Both the position numbers and the translations under genes were made by a program. Positions 29,498 through 39,175 of a DNA stretch of 54,139 nucleotides are shown here, in pieces. The notes beneath the pieces were generated by a model. The model made no database searches. It saw only the letters and a program-made list of their open reading frames with translations, and was not told the origin of the DNA. The DNA comes from an uncultured Granulicella sp. (GTDB lineage Bacteria > Acidobacteriota > Terriglobia > Terriglobales > Acidobacteriaceae). Every line of letters begins with the position of its first letter. Positions within the stretch are counted from its first letter, which is position 1. The DNA lies in NCBI GenBank assembly GCA_937871785.1, contig CALMON010000068.1:7448-61586 (forward strand), read 5' to 3'.

Positions 29498-32188
29498 TCA
29501 CATCAGGTGAACGGCGTCGACATCCACGATCAGACTCCTCCGGGGGACGCCCTGCGCTTCGGCGGCGAGCAGCATCGCGCGCAGGGCCTGGCCAAGCACG
29601 TCGCGACGGCTCGCTTTCAGAATAAAGTGGAAGCGAAAGATGCGCTTCAGCCGCGAGAGCGGAGCCGCCGCCGGCCCTAAAACGCGTGTGTCGTTCAGCC
29701 TTGCGCTCGCAAACCACTTGCCTAGAGCAGCGGACCACGCCAACGCTTCTTCAAGCTGCTCGCTCTGCACGACCACGTTCGCCAGCACGCGAAATGGCGG
29801 GTAGCCGGCCATGCGCCGCATGGTCATCTCCTTGCCCGCGAAGCCGAGGAAGTCGTGCGTCTGGGCGAATCTGTTGACGTAGTGGTCGGGCTGGTAGGTT
29901 TGCACGAGAACGCGGCCGGGAAGCTCGCCGCGGCCGGCACGCCCGCTTACCTGCGTGAGCAGTTGGAAGACTCGCTCCGGCGCGCGAAAGTCGGGCAACG
30001 TCAGTGCGAAGTCTGCACCGACCACACCGACCAGGGTGACCCCGTGAATATCGTGACCTTTCGCAATCATCTGGGTGCCGACCAGCAGGTTGATCTCGCC
30101 GGAATGCAGCCGCGCAAGCAATCGCTCCATGTCGCCGCGCGAGCGCACGGTGTCACGATCCATGCGACCGAGGCGCGCGCCAGGAAACAGCTCCGCGAGT
30201 CGTTCTTCGCCCTGCTGCGATCCCGCGCCCAGATAATAAAGGTGCTCGCTCTGGCACTTGGGGCAATGGTTCGGCACGGTGCGCCGGTAGCCGCAATAAT
30301 GGCATTCCAGCCGCTGGCCTACGCGTGCTTCGCCGCTATCATCGCTGGCGGGCTTATGGTATGTCAGCGAAATGGCGCAGTTTTCGCACTGAATCTTCTC
30401 GCCGCAGCTTCGGCACATGACCACAAAGCTGTACCCGCGCCGGTTGAGCAGGATGATGACCTGCTCGCCGCGGTCGAGCGTCGCCTGCGTTTCCCCGACT
30501 AACTGCCGCGAGAAAATCTGTTCCTGCCCAGTGGCCCGGAATTCTTCACGCATGTCGATCAATTCGACAATCGGCAAAGGCCGTTGCTGTACGCGCTCAA
30601 GCATCGAGATGAGAGCGTAGCGACCTTTTTCGGCGTTTAGCCAGCTTTCCAGTGACGGTGTCGCCGACCCCAGCACGACCGTGCAGCCGAGCAGCTTGCC
30701 GCGCATCACAGCCGTGTCGCGGGCGTGGTAACGAGGGGTTTCTTCCTGTTTGTAGCTGCCGTCGTGCTCCTCGTCGACCAGAATGAGGCCAAGGCCCGGG
30801 ATGGGGGCAAACACGGCGGAGCGCGTGCCGACGACCACCCGCGCATCGCCACGGCGGATGCGGTGCCACTGCTCGGCGCGCTCGTCCGGCGTCAGTTGCG
30901 AGTGCAGCAGCGCCACCTCGCCGCCGAACGCGGCGACCATCTGCGCTGCCATGGCCGGCGTCAGGCCGATCTCCGGAACGAGCAGCAGCGAGCTTCGGCC
31001 GGCATCGAGCGCGCGCCGCATAGCCGCGAAATAGACCGCCGTTTTGCCGCTGCCGGTCACGCCATACAGCAGGTGCGGCTTGAAACCGCCACCTTCAGCC
31101 TTGTCCAACTGCATCGCCGCCACAATGGTCGCCAGCGCCTCAGTCTGCGACTCGTTCAGGAGGTGCTCATGGGCGTGCTTGCGCCCGGTCTGGAGGCCGC
31201 TCATGTGAAAGGCTTCCGCGACATCCTCAAGCCGTACCAGCCCTCGCTTGACGAGCGTGCCCAGCGTCGATTCCGGTACCGCAGCGGAGCGCAGCCGCTC
31301 GCGCAGATCGCGCAACAGCAATCGCCCGCCGGCTCCGGCGAGTTCGGCCATCGCCGCAAGCTGGTTGCCGTTCAGCTTCGGAAGCCGTGTTGGCTTCGCA
31401 CCTTCCCCCTCGAAACCTTCACCTCGTACCTCGTACCTGGAGAAAGACCCGCTCTCGCCCGAACCCTGCAAAACTCCTTCCGCCGCTGCCGCCGCCGCAC
31501 CTGAGGCTAGACCCTCGACGCTTTCCGCTTGCTGGTCGCTGCTCGTTCGAGGCAAGCCTTCTACAACACTCGCAGCCGTCTCCACCATCACGGCTACCTT
31601 TTCCAGCCGCCGCGCGTCGCGTACCTCCGCCAGCGGCTCGCGCACGAGCCACCGCTTGCGGGCCATGGCGTCAAGCAGCGCCTTGTTGGCACCGGTAGCG
31701 GAACGCAGCGTGGCGGTCTTCGCGGGCTCGCCGTTTTCCAGGAAATTGAGCACGGCGTATTCGCGGTTCTGGTCGTCAACACTCAACTTCGAGCGCCGCG
31801 ACGAACCTTTCGCCGCGCCCTCGTACAACACGCGCCGTCCACCCTCGCCGATTCGGTACATCCACTGCCGCCGCACCTCGGCGGTCAGCGGCAGCATCCC
31901 GCGCAGCACTTCGCCCAGCGGAGCGACATAATATGCGGCGATCCAGCGGCCAAGCTCCATCAGGTCTTCGGGGAGGATGGCGGCCTCGTCAAGGACGAGC
32001 TCTACGGGTTTCACGTCGACATCGTCCGCCGCCGCGGTGTTATGCGCGGCAACGACGACGCCCACCAGCCGCTGGCCACCGAAGGGCACCAGCACGCGCG
32101 CACCGACTTCCGCTTTCAGCCCGCCAAGCGCGTAGGTGAAGTTCCGGTCGAGCGGGACCGGCAGCGCGACGTCGCAGTAGAGGCTCAC
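29498..32188 (-). CDS. priA: Primosomal replication protein N' (PriA helicase)
   Basis: An 896-residue superfamily 2 helicase that restarts stalled replication forks. It has an N-terminal DNA-binding domain, Walker A GVTGSGKTA, the DEEH box in ILVDEEHDGSYKQEE, and zinc-binding Cys clusters (CRSCGEKIQCENC, CHYCGYRR, HCPKC). The C-terminal helicase motif GRAGR is present. Residues about 205-275 form a low-complexity Gly/Ala/Ser/Glu stretch not usual in PriA, explaining a length well above E. coli (732). The GTG start at 32188 (MSLYCDVALPVPLDRNFTYALG) is supported by family alignment. It lies 26 nt after the alanyl-tRNA editing gene. Confidence 0.95.
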   Translation of the reverse strand: MSLYCDVALPVPLDRNFTYALGGLKAEVGARVLVPFGGQRLVGVVVAAHNTAAADDVDVKPVELVLDEAAILPEDLMELGRWIAAYYVAPLGEVLRGMLPLTAEVRRQWMYRIGEGGRRVLYEGAAKGSSRRSKLSVDDQNREYAVLNFLENGEPAKTATLRSATGANKALLDAMARKRWLVREPLAEVRDARRLEKVAVMVETAASVVEGLPRTSSDQQAESVEGLASGAAAAAAEGVLQGSGESGSFSRYEVRGEGFEGEGAKPTRLPKLNGNQLAAMAELAGAGGRLLLRDLRERLRSAAVPESTLGTLVKRGLVRLEDVAEAFHMSGLQTGRKHAHEHLLNESQTEALATIVAAMQLDKAEGGGFKPHLLYGVTGSGKTAVYFAAMRRALDAGRSSLLLVPEIGLTPAMAAQMVAAFGGEVALLHSQLTPDERAEQWHRIRRGDARVVVGTRSAVFAPIPGLGLILVDEEHDGSYKQEETPRYHARDTAVMRGKLLGCTVVLGSATPSLESWLNAEKGRYALISMLERVQQRPLPIVELIDMREEFRATGQEQIFSRQLVGETQATLDRGEQVIILLNRRGYSFVVMCRSCGEKIQCENCAISLTYHKPASDDSGEARVGQRLECHYCGYRRTVPNHCPKCQSEHLYYLGAGSQQGEERLAELFPGARLGRMDRDTVRSRGDMERLLARLHSGEINLLVGTQMIAKGHDIHGVTLVGVVGADFALTLPDFRAPERVFQLLTQVSGRAGRGELPGRVLVQTYQPDHYVNRFAQTHDFLGFAGKEMTMRRMAGYPPFRVLANVVVQSEQLEEALAWSAALGKWFASARLNDTRVLGPAAAPLSRLKRIFRFHFILKASRRDVLGQALRAMLLAAEAQGVPRRSLIVDVDAVHLM

Positions 32189-32214
32189 CTGTACAAGGAT
32201 AAGGGAAGTCCGAC

Positions 32215-33195
32215 TCAGGCCGGCTTGACGTCTTCAGCAATCTCGAAGCGCCGCAGCTCGCCCTGCAGCTTCTTCACTTCCTTCGCCGCGGCCTTGCCCT
32301 TTTCGAGCAGGGACTCGACCCGTTCGGGCACGTCGGCCGCGCCTACGCTCAGCGTCTTTGCGATGCCTCCGAGCAGCCGGTGATCCTCGCGGGCTGCCCG
32401 CACCGCGCGAAGGCCGCAGCAGAACTCCACGCGCCAACCTTGGCGCACTTTTTCGATACGCCGCAACGTGATCGCGCCGATGGACCCGGTCGTCGCCACA
32501 TGCGTGCCTCCGCAGGCGTTGAATTCAATACCTTGCATCTGCACGATGCGCATCGGCCCTTCTCGCTTGGGCAGCTTGCGCAGGTCGCCGCGCTCGAGCA
32601 TCAGGTGCGCCATTTCCGGCTGCACCCAATGCGTGTAGAAGGGCCGGCCTTCAAACACAATCTCGTTCGCCGCATCTTCCACGCGAGACAGCTCGGCGTC
32701 TGAAAGCCGATCCTGCCCCTCGCGCAGCGCGAGATCGATTGTGGAAAACGCGGAGCCGAGATGGAACGATGCCGTTTGCGCGCCGAGTTCGCGCAGAAAA
32801 ACGGCCGAAAGCAGGTGCTGTCCGGAGTGCTGCTGCTCATGGTCGACGCGGCGCGTGGCGTTCACGTGGCCGGTCACTTCCGTGCCCTCTACGAGCGGCT
32901 TGCGCACGTAGTGCCAGACTTCGCCGTGCTCGTCTTCTTCCACACGCTCGACCGGCACCTCCAGCGTCGCGCCGCTGCGCGCCGTGGCGACAAGCACCCC
33001 CGTATCCCACGGCTGCCCTCCGCCTTCGGGGTAAAAGGCGGTGCGATCGAGCGCTATTTGCCAGAGCTGCCCGGCACTCTTGTCAGGTGAGCTAGCGTCG
33101 CGCGAGTCGAGACGGATATCCGTCACCACCGCGTCAAACTCGAGCGCCGCTGAATCGTAGTACAGCCGCTTTGCCGTTTCAGCCACTACGGCCAT
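32215..33195 (-). CDS. Alanyl-tRNA editing protein (AlaX-L type)
   Basis: A 326-residue stand-alone editing protein that hydrolyses mischarged Ser- or Gly-tRNA(Ala). Zinc ligands are in HSGQHLLSAVF (HxxxH) and CGGTH, as in the editing domain of AlaRS; the GGGQPWDTG motif is in the N-terminal domain. The C-terminal part (RVESLLEKGKAAAKEVKKLQGEL) matches a DHHA1-like coiled coil, typical of the long AlaX class. The ATG overlaps the fbp stop (TGATG), so the two are translationally coupled, and priA follows. Confidence 0.9.
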   Translation of the reverse strand: MAVVAETAKRLYYDSAALEFDAVVTDIRLDSRDASSPDKSAGQLWQIALDRTAFYPEGGGQPWDTGVLVATARSGATLEVPVERVEEDEHGEVWHYVRKPLVEGTEVTGHVNATRRVDHEQQHSGQHLLSAVFLRELGAQTASFHLGSAFSTIDLALREGQDRLSDAELSRVEDAANEIVFEGRPFYTHWVQPEMAHLMLERGDLRKLPKREGPMRIVQMQGIEFNACGGTHVATTGSIGAITLRRIEKVRQGWRVEFCCGLRAVRAAREDHRLLGGIAKTLSVGAADVPERVESLLEKGKAAAKEVKKLQGELRRFEIAEDVKPA

Positions 33196-34157
33196 CAGTT
33201 CGCCTCCGCGACCATCTTCTGCAGCGCGTCGACTTCCGCCTTTGAGCCGACGATCAGCGGCGTTCGCTGATGAATTTTAGATGGCTCGATCTCCAGAATG
33301 CGTCCCGCGCCAAACACAGCCGCACCGCCAGCCTGCTCGGCCAGCATGCCGAGCGGGTTGGCCTCATACAGCAGCCGCAGTTTGCCTGCGGGTGCCTTGT
33401 CGGTGGGCGGATACAGAAACACGCCGCCTTTCAGCAGCGTGCGGTGGAAGTCCGCGACCAGGCTGCCGATATACCGCGAACTGTACGTTTTGCCGTTCAG
33501 CTTTCCATCCAACAGCCATTGAAGATACTCGCGATAGGCCGCCGGCCAGGTGGACGCGTTCGCCTCATTCGTTGAGTAGTACGGCCCTTGCGTCGGCATG
33601 TGCATAGCGGCTGTGCCGAGCAGGAAGTCGCCGCTGTCGTCGAGCGTAAACGCATCCACTCCAGCGCCCAGACTGATCACCATCATGCAGGAAGGGCCGT
33701 ACACCACATACCCTGCGGCTATCTGCGCCGTTCCCGGCTGCAGCATCGCCGCATGGACATCGCCGCCCGGGGCGACGCGCTGAATGCTGAAGATCGTACC
33801 GACGTTGACGTTGACGTCGATATTCGAGGAGCCGTCGAGCGGGTCGAAAATCACGATCCACTCGCCCGCGGGGTGGCTGGTGAGTACGGCATCGTCATCT
33901 TCTTCGCTGACCAGCGCGGCAACGCTCCCGAGTTTGCCGAGCTCCGCCATCATCACGTCGTTGGCAAACACGTCGAGCTTCTGCTGCTGCTCGCCCTGCA
34001 CGTTGGTTGCCCCGGCCGCGCCCAGAACGTCGCTGAGCCCGGCAAGTCGAATCTTGCGGCCGATCTCGCGCGCCGCCGTACCGATCGCCGCGAAGACTTC
34101 CGCCAGCAGGGGTTGGGCACTTGCTGCCACATGCTGTTCTACAGTAACTCGGTCCAT
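33195..34157 (-). CDS. fbp: Class I fructose-1,6-bisphosphatase
   Basis: A 320-residue gluconeogenic enzyme hydrolysing fructose-1,6-bisphosphate. Key motifs are VSEEDDD, the metal-binding FDPLDGSSNIDVNV, SLGAGVDAFTLDDS, the substrate region RYIGSLVADFHRTLLKGGVFLYPP, and LRLLYEANPLGMLAEQAGG. The start ATG at 34157 (MDRVTVEQH) has GAGG 7 nt upstream; the longer frame to 34187 adds an Arg-rich piece unlike the family. First gene of the fbp-alaX-priA run. The 170 nt to the divergent M24 peptidase gene should hold promoters for both, but none was clear. Confidence 0.95.
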   Translation of the reverse strand: MDRVTVEQHVAASAQPLLAEVFAAIGTAAREIGRKIRLAGLSDVLGAAGATNVQGEQQQKLDVFANDVMMAELGKLGSVAALVSEEDDDAVLTSHPAGEWIVIFDPLDGSSNIDVNVNVGTIFSIQRVAPGGDVHAAMLQPGTAQIAAGYVVYGPSCMMVISLGAGVDAFTLDDSGDFLLGTAAMHMPTQGPYYSTNEANASTWPAAYREYLQWLLDGKLNGKTYSSRYIGSLVADFHRTLLKGGVFLYPPTDKAPAGKLRLLYEANPLGMLAEQAGGAAVFGAGRILEIEPSKIHQRTPLIVGSKAEVDALQKMVAEAN

Positions 34158-34328
34158 CCGCGCACCTCGCCCGTACCGCCTGAACATAGCATTCCAGCCA
34201 GCCCGCAGCCAACCCGGAGCCGTCGCTTATCGCCCGGCGCCGGAGCGCGCAGGCCAGAATGGGAGCAGCAAACCCCCGGCAACAACTCTCCCCGCTTTCC
34301 ACCGCGGGCCGAGGCCTACAATCTCCGT

Positions 34329-35786
34329 ATGCTTTCGCGCCGCCGCCTCCTCGTTTCCGCCGCAGCCGCCGCTCCCTCGCTCGCCTTGGGCGCTCAACGG
34401 AAGCACCCTGCCGCGCCGCCGGTCGCCAAGCCGGAGGATGCCGCCGCGGTCTGCGCGCCCACCGATCTTCCCGCCCCGATCCTGGCGCTCGCTGATCGCC
34501 GCAAGGACATCGTGCCGATCGGCAAGCCGGAGCGGGAAACGCGGCTCGATCTCGCCCGCGAGCTGATGAAGCAGTACTCGCTCGACGCGATTCTGATCAC
34601 GACCGGAGCGTCGCTGCAGTACTTCACCGGGGCGCACTGGGGTCAATCCGAAAGACTGTTTGCCTGGATTTTGCCGGCCGCGGCGGCGCCGTTTGTGGTT
34701 TGTCCGTACCTAGAACGCGAGCGCTTTGCCGAGTTGCTACTGCAGTTCCCCGAGCGCGAAACGACGCTCTCATACCTGTGGCAGGAGAATGAAGACCCCT
34801 ACGAAATTCTGCATCGCGCGCGGGGCGAGTCGAACCTCGCGACCGGGACCATCGGCATCGAGGAGCACACGCAGTTCGCGTTCGTAAACGCCATCGGCCG
34901 CGCCTGCACGGGGGCGAAGTTTGTCACGGCGACCCCCGTCACGGCCGGCTGCCGCTCCCTCAAGTCGCCGGCCGAAATCGCCCTGTTGCGGCTCGCCAAC
35001 GGCATCACGTTCGATGTCTACAAGGCCGTTTATCTATCCTGTGGTCCCGGCGACACGAACCGTCACTTTTCCGAGTTGGTGGGCCGCGCTTATGAGCGCT
35101 GCGGCGTGCGCGGCGACGCGTCCTGCCAGGTCGGCGCAAACACGGCCGTGCCGCATGGCCTGCCCGGGCCCCAGACGATCCGTGAAAAGGAAATGATCCT
35201 GATCGACGACGGCTGCACGGTTGACGGTTACACCTCGGATATTTCACGCAGCTTTGTGTATGGCGAAGCCACCGACTTCCAGAAGCAGATTTTCGAGATT
35301 GTCCACAATGCGCAGTCCGCGGCATTGGCGGCAGCGCGGCCGGGAGTCGCGATGCAGGCCGTCGACGCCGCGGCGCGGGAGGTGATCGGAAAGGCCGGCT
35401 ATGGCCCTGAATACACCTTTTTTACGCACCGCGTCGGCCACGGCATCGGCCTTGACATGCATGAGTGGCCCTACCTTGTCGGCGGCAACACGCAAAAACT
35501 GGCGGCGAACATGGTGTTTTCGGACGAGCCCGGCATCTACCTGCCCGGCAAGTTCGGCATCCGGCTGGAAGACGACATGGTGATCACGGAAAACGGCGCG
35601 GAGTTGTTTACGCCGCAAAGCCCCGGGTTAAATGACCCGTTCGGTGTCGCCGCGTCGCTTTCGGAGAAGGCGAAAAGCCCACCTGCCGACACAGCCCCGC
35701 CTTCCGGCACCCCCGCATCCCCGCCCGCCGAACCGCAACCGACACCTGCGACTTCTGACCCAGCCGCGCCAAAAAGCCAGTCATAA
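34329..35786 (+). CDS. Exported M24 family Xaa-Pro aminopeptidase-like protein
   Basis: A 485-residue protein with a Tat-like signal (MLSRRRLLVSAAAAAPSLALGA), a creatinase-type N-terminal domain and a pita-bread catalytic domain. The five metal ligands are visible: Asp in LIDDGCTVDG, Asp in TSDISRS, His in RVGHGIGLDMHE, Glu in DEPGIYLPG and Glu in RLEDDMVI. It would cleave residues before Pro from peptides in the periplasm. The C-terminal 45 residues are a Pro/Ala/Ser-rich tail. The ATG at 34329 is chosen because the longer frame runs over fbp on the other strand. Confidence 0.9.
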   Translation: MLSRRRLLVSAAAAAPSLALGAQRKHPAAPPVAKPEDAAAVCAPTDLPAPILALADRRKDIVPIGKPERETRLDLARELMKQYSLDAILITTGASLQYFTGAHWGQSERLFAWILPAAAAPFVVCPYLERERFAELLLQFPERETTLSYLWQENEDPYEILHRARGESNLATGTIGIEEHTQFAFVNAIGRACTGAKFVTATPVTAGCRSLKSPAEIALLRLANGITFDVYKAVYLSCGPGDTNRHFSELVGRAYERCGVRGDASCQVGANTAVPHGLPGPQTIREKEMILIDDGCTVDGYTSDISRSFVYGEATDFQKQIFEIVHNAQSAALAAARPGVAMQAVDAAAREVIGKAGYGPEYTFFTHRVGHGIGLDMHEWPYLVGGNTQKLAANMVFSDEPGIYLPGKFGIRLEDDMVITENGAELFTPQSPGLNDPFGVAASLSEKAKSPPADTAPPSGTPASPPAEPQPTPATSDPAAPKSQS

Positions 35787-35970
35787 CGCACATTCGAGTG
35801 AATGGAACGTGAGTTCTTCCGCTGTCTGGCCTTGCAGGCTGGGCACAGATTATCCTCTAAGCGCCTTTCGCACTCCGAAAATGACAAAGCGTCGCGCATC
35901 AGCTACTCGACCAGGAACACGAGTCCGTCGGCGAAGATCGTTCGACAGGGACTCGGCTGAGTGCCAAGCG

Positions 35971-37929
35971 CTATTTCGGCAGCACCATCAGCTCTATCCC
36001 GCTTGCGGCGTCGGCCTGATGGTAGATCGACTCGGTGGCCTTCACAAAGTCCTCCGGCTTGGCTTTCGCGATATCCTCGAACACCTGCGGGTTGCGGTCG
36101 ACCAGCGGGAACCAGGAGCTTTGCACCTGCACCATGATGCGGTGGCCCTTTAGAAACGTGTGGTTTACGTCCTGCATGGAGAAGTCGACCCCCGTCACCT
36201 TGCCGGGGACGAGCGGCTCCGGCTTTTCCCACGAGTTGCGAAACTTGGCGCGCATCGGCTCGCCGCGCACCAGCATTTCGTAGCCCTGCAGATACACCGG
36301 AGGCGCTCCCGTGACGCGTTTGCCCTGCGCGGCGGCGTCGCCGGCAGGAGCTTTGTAGTCTTCCGGGAACACGTCGATCAACTTGACGATGAAGTCCGAG
36401 TCGGTCCCCGTCGAGGCGATCCTGAGTTTCGGCCGCACCGGACCGGCCACGGTAATGTCTTCGGTGAGCGGCTCGCTTTCATACGTCATCACGTCCGGTC
36501 GGCGAGCGGCGAAGCGCTGGTCGTCAGCCATGTAGCGTTGCGGCGTAGAGTCGGTGGTGTACTCGGTGAACGGCACCGGGTGCGCCGGGTCACTAAGGTA
36601 ATCGTCTTTCCCCGCGCTTGCGCCGGGCGCGTTGAAAGCAAGTTTGCCGCCGGGCTGGAAGTAGATCATGCGTGGAGCCGCTGCTTTGGGTGGCCACGCG
36701 TCGTACTTGCGCCAGACATTGCTACCCGTCTCAAAGGTGTACGCCTTTGGTAGCGGCTCGGTGATTTTGCCCTTCAGCTTGCCTTCAAAGAACGGGAACT
36801 CAATGTGTTCGCGGTAAAACTGCGCTGTGTCTGAACCGAACGGCACGTCACCCAGCGACGACCCCGGCCCGCGCGACCAGCCTCCATGCACCCAGGGGCC
36901 TTCGACCAGCAGGTTCTGCGGTGACCCTGTGCTCTGCGCGTCGATGGCATGGAACACCTTTACTGGTCCTGAAAGGTCTTCCGCGTCGAACCAGCCGCCG
37001 ACCTCCATCGTCGCCGCCGTCACCCCGTGCATGTGCGCCGAGATGTTGCGCGACTTCCAATAGTCGTCATAAACCGTGTGAATCACCTGGTCGTGGAAGT
37101 AGGGATTCGTGTGCCCGGCCGGCGAGTCCAGGTTGGCAAGCGTGGCCATGCGGAGATAGTAGGCGTACGCGTCCTTGGTGCCGTAATCGAAGTCGCTCTT
37201 TTCACGCTCGGTGGTCGGGGTGTTCTGCGGAGCAAACCCGCCGGCATAAAACTCGTGGTTCTGCGCCAGCATCATCGCGCCGCCGTGGTAAGCGTCGTCG
37301 CCCATCCACAGGTCGGTGACCGGGGCCTGCGGGCTGGCCGCCTTGATGGCCGGGTGCCCATCGACGATGCTCGCCGCGGCGTAAAAACCGGGATAGCTGA
37401 TGCCGAGAATGCCGACTTTACCGTTATTGGCCGGCACGTTTTTGAGCAGGTAGTCGACCGTATCGTACATGTCGGTCGACTCATCGATGCCCTTGCCGTC
37501 TTTAGCCGGCGTCATCTCGAGCCACGTGCCTTCGCTTGCCCAGCGGCCACGGACATCCTGGCACACCAGGATGTAGCCGCTATGGATCAGGTCGGTGTTG
37601 CCGGTGATGCGGGGCATACTCATATCCGCGCCGTAGGGGGCGCAGCTATACGGCGTCCGCGTCATCAGGAAAGGGTAGGGTCCCGCGTCGGGGAACTGCC
37701 CGGCCACCGGCGTGTAGACGGCGGTATAAAGCTTCACGCCGTCGCGCATGGGAATGCGGTATTCCTGCTTATGGAAGTGCGTGTTGAAGAAGGCAGCGGT
37801 GGCCTGCGCCTGTTGCTGCGGAGTCGGCTTGCTTTCGGGGGCCGTGGCCGTTTGTGCCTGAACACCCAGCGTTGCCCCAAGCAGCAGCGCAAGGCTCCAA
37901 CTACGTCCACACCCTACAGAAAAAACCAT
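35971..37929 (-). CDS. CocE/NonD family (S15-like) hydrolase
   Basis: A 652-residue exported alpha/beta hydrolase. The signal peptide is MVFSVGCGRSWSLALLLGATLGVQAQ, starting at ATG 37929 with GGAGG 6 nt upstream. The nucleophile is the Ser of GILGISYPGFYA, the oxyanion Tyr is in TRTPYSCAPYG, and the C-terminal jelly-roll domain (DFIVKLIDVFPEDY, GHRIMVQVQSSWFP) is typical of CocE and X-Pro dipeptidyl peptidases. Such enzymes split esters, amides or glutaryl side chains; the substrate is not clear. It is divergent from the VWFA-like gene. Confidence 0.88.
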   Translation of the reverse strand: MVFSVGCGRSWSLALLLGATLGVQAQTATAPESKPTPQQQAQATAAFFNTHFHKQEYRIPMRDGVKLYTAVYTPVAGQFPDAGPYPFLMTRTPYSCAPYGADMSMPRITGNTDLIHSGYILVCQDVRGRWASEGTWLEMTPAKDGKGIDESTDMYDTVDYLLKNVPANNGKVGILGISYPGFYAAASIVDGHPAIKAASPQAPVTDLWMGDDAYHGGAMMLAQNHEFYAGGFAPQNTPTTEREKSDFDYGTKDAYAYYLRMATLANLDSPAGHTNPYFHDQVIHTVYDDYWKSRNISAHMHGVTAATMEVGGWFDAEDLSGPVKVFHAIDAQSTGSPQNLLVEGPWVHGGWSRGPGSSLGDVPFGSDTAQFYREHIEFPFFEGKLKGKITEPLPKAYTFETGSNVWRKYDAWPPKAAAPRMIYFQPGGKLAFNAPGASAGKDDYLSDPAHPVPFTEYTTDSTPQRYMADDQRFAARRPDVMTYESEPLTEDITVAGPVRPKLRIASTGTDSDFIVKLIDVFPEDYKAPAGDAAAQGKRVTGAPPVYLQGYEMLVRGEPMRAKFRNSWEKPEPLVPGKVTGVDFSMQDVNHTFLKGHRIMVQVQSSWFPLVDRNPQVFEDIAKAKPEDFVKATESIYHQADAASGIELMVLPK

Positions 37930-38042
37930 CACTTCCTCCGCGCAGATCCCGCGCCTTGTTTGTCCACCAGCAGCTCGACGTTTCTCCGCGAGCAGCTCGC
38001 CGACAGACTGCGCCGTTCTGCCCATTCTGCCATCCTACTGCG

Positions 38043-39146
38043 ATGAAGCCTTTCCGCCAGACGGCCGGTTGGTCGCGCAGCTCTGCTGCGTCGACGGCCC
38101 TGCTGGCTCTTTGGCTGCTGGCCACCTGCGGCAACGCCCGCGGTCAGCAGGGCGACGCTGCGCCGTTTACGCTGCACGTGTACAACAACCTTGTCCAGTT
38201 CCCGACCATCGTTCTCAGCAGCGACCTGACGGCGCTGCCGCCGATTCCCCGTGAAAAGTTCTCGGTCACCATCGATGGGGGTCCGTCGTTTCACCCGACA
38301 CAGATGCGCCGCGAAGGCGACGACCCCATCGCGCTCGCCGTTCTGCTCGATGCCGGCGATTCCGAGAACGAGTTGCTCGGAGACTTCCCGGAAGCGTTCA
38401 GCAAGCTGATGCCGGGCTTCCTGCACAACAACGATCACCTCTCGATGTATGCGCAGGACTGCACCCTGTTTCGTTCCATGAAGAACATCCCCGCCAACGA
38501 GGAAACCGCGAAAGCCGGTGTGAACTCGGTGCTCAAGGCGCCGCGGCTGCACGGAGCCAAAAACAGAGCAGCCTGCGGAAACGACCTGCATCTCTTCGAC
38601 GCCCTCACCTATATCGTGTCGGACCTGCGCCAGGAGCCGGGTCGCCGGGTCATCCTGCTTTTGTCGAACGGAAGCGACGGCAAAAGTAAAACGTCGCTCC
38701 TCGACACGTTGCGTTTCGCGTCTGCTCAGGGCGTCGCCATCTTCCGCCTGCGATACGACACGGGAACCTTCTCCTCCGGTACGGCGTTTTCCCGCTCGCT
38801 TGCGCTCGGAGACTCCGGGATCGGAAACCCGGAAAACGCCATCCCAATTCTTTGCAACAGCAGCGGCGGCATGGTCCTGAGCACGACGCAGCGGCATCTC
38901 GCCAAGCAATTGCAGGACTTCATCATGCTCCTGCGCAACCGCTACATCATCGAGTTTCCCCGGCCCGACGACCAGTTACCCGGACGACATGAGATCGCCA
39001 TCTCCATTCCAGGCAAGCTGGCCTTTATCCGCAACACAGGTGCAAGCACGCCCCTGCCCGACCCGGCGCTGCAAGCCGATCCGAATACGCTACCATCGAC
39101 CGCTTCGCCTGCAAGAATCGGAACAAAGAAACCTACTTCGCCCTGA
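38043..39146 (+). CDS. Exported VWFA-related protein
   Basis: A 367-residue protein with a signal peptide (MKPFRQTAGW..LLALWLLATCGNARG). The fold resembles the VWFA-related proteins expanded in Acidobacteriota: an N-terminal Ig-like strand set (FTLHVYNNLVQFPTIVL), then a von Willebrand A core (PIALAVLLDAGDSENELL, LTYIVSDLRQEPGRRVILLLSNGSDG). The metal site normally reads DxSxS; here it is DAGDS, so the first Ser is Gly and metal binding may be weakened. The C-terminus is Pro/Thr-rich. Function unknown; it ends 29 nt before the convergent oxidase-TolC gene. Confidence 0.75.
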   Translation: MKPFRQTAGWSRSSAASTALLALWLLATCGNARGQQGDAAPFTLHVYNNLVQFPTIVLSSDLTALPPIPREKFSVTIDGGPSFHPTQMRREGDDPIALAVLLDAGDSENELLGDFPEAFSKLMPGFLHNNDHLSMYAQDCTLFRSMKNIPANEETAKAGVNSVLKAPRLHGAKNRAACGNDLHLFDALTYIVSDLRQEPGRRVILLLSNGSDGKSKTSLLDTLRFASAQGVAIFRLRYDTGTFSSGTAFSRSLALGDSGIGNPENAIPILCNSSGGMVLSTTQRHLAKQLQDFIMLLRNRYIIEFPRPDDQLPGRHEIAISIPGKLAFIRNTGASTPLPDPALQADPNTLPSTASPARIGTKKPTSP

Positions 39147-39175
39147 ACCACCGGACTTTGCCGGCCACACCGGCT

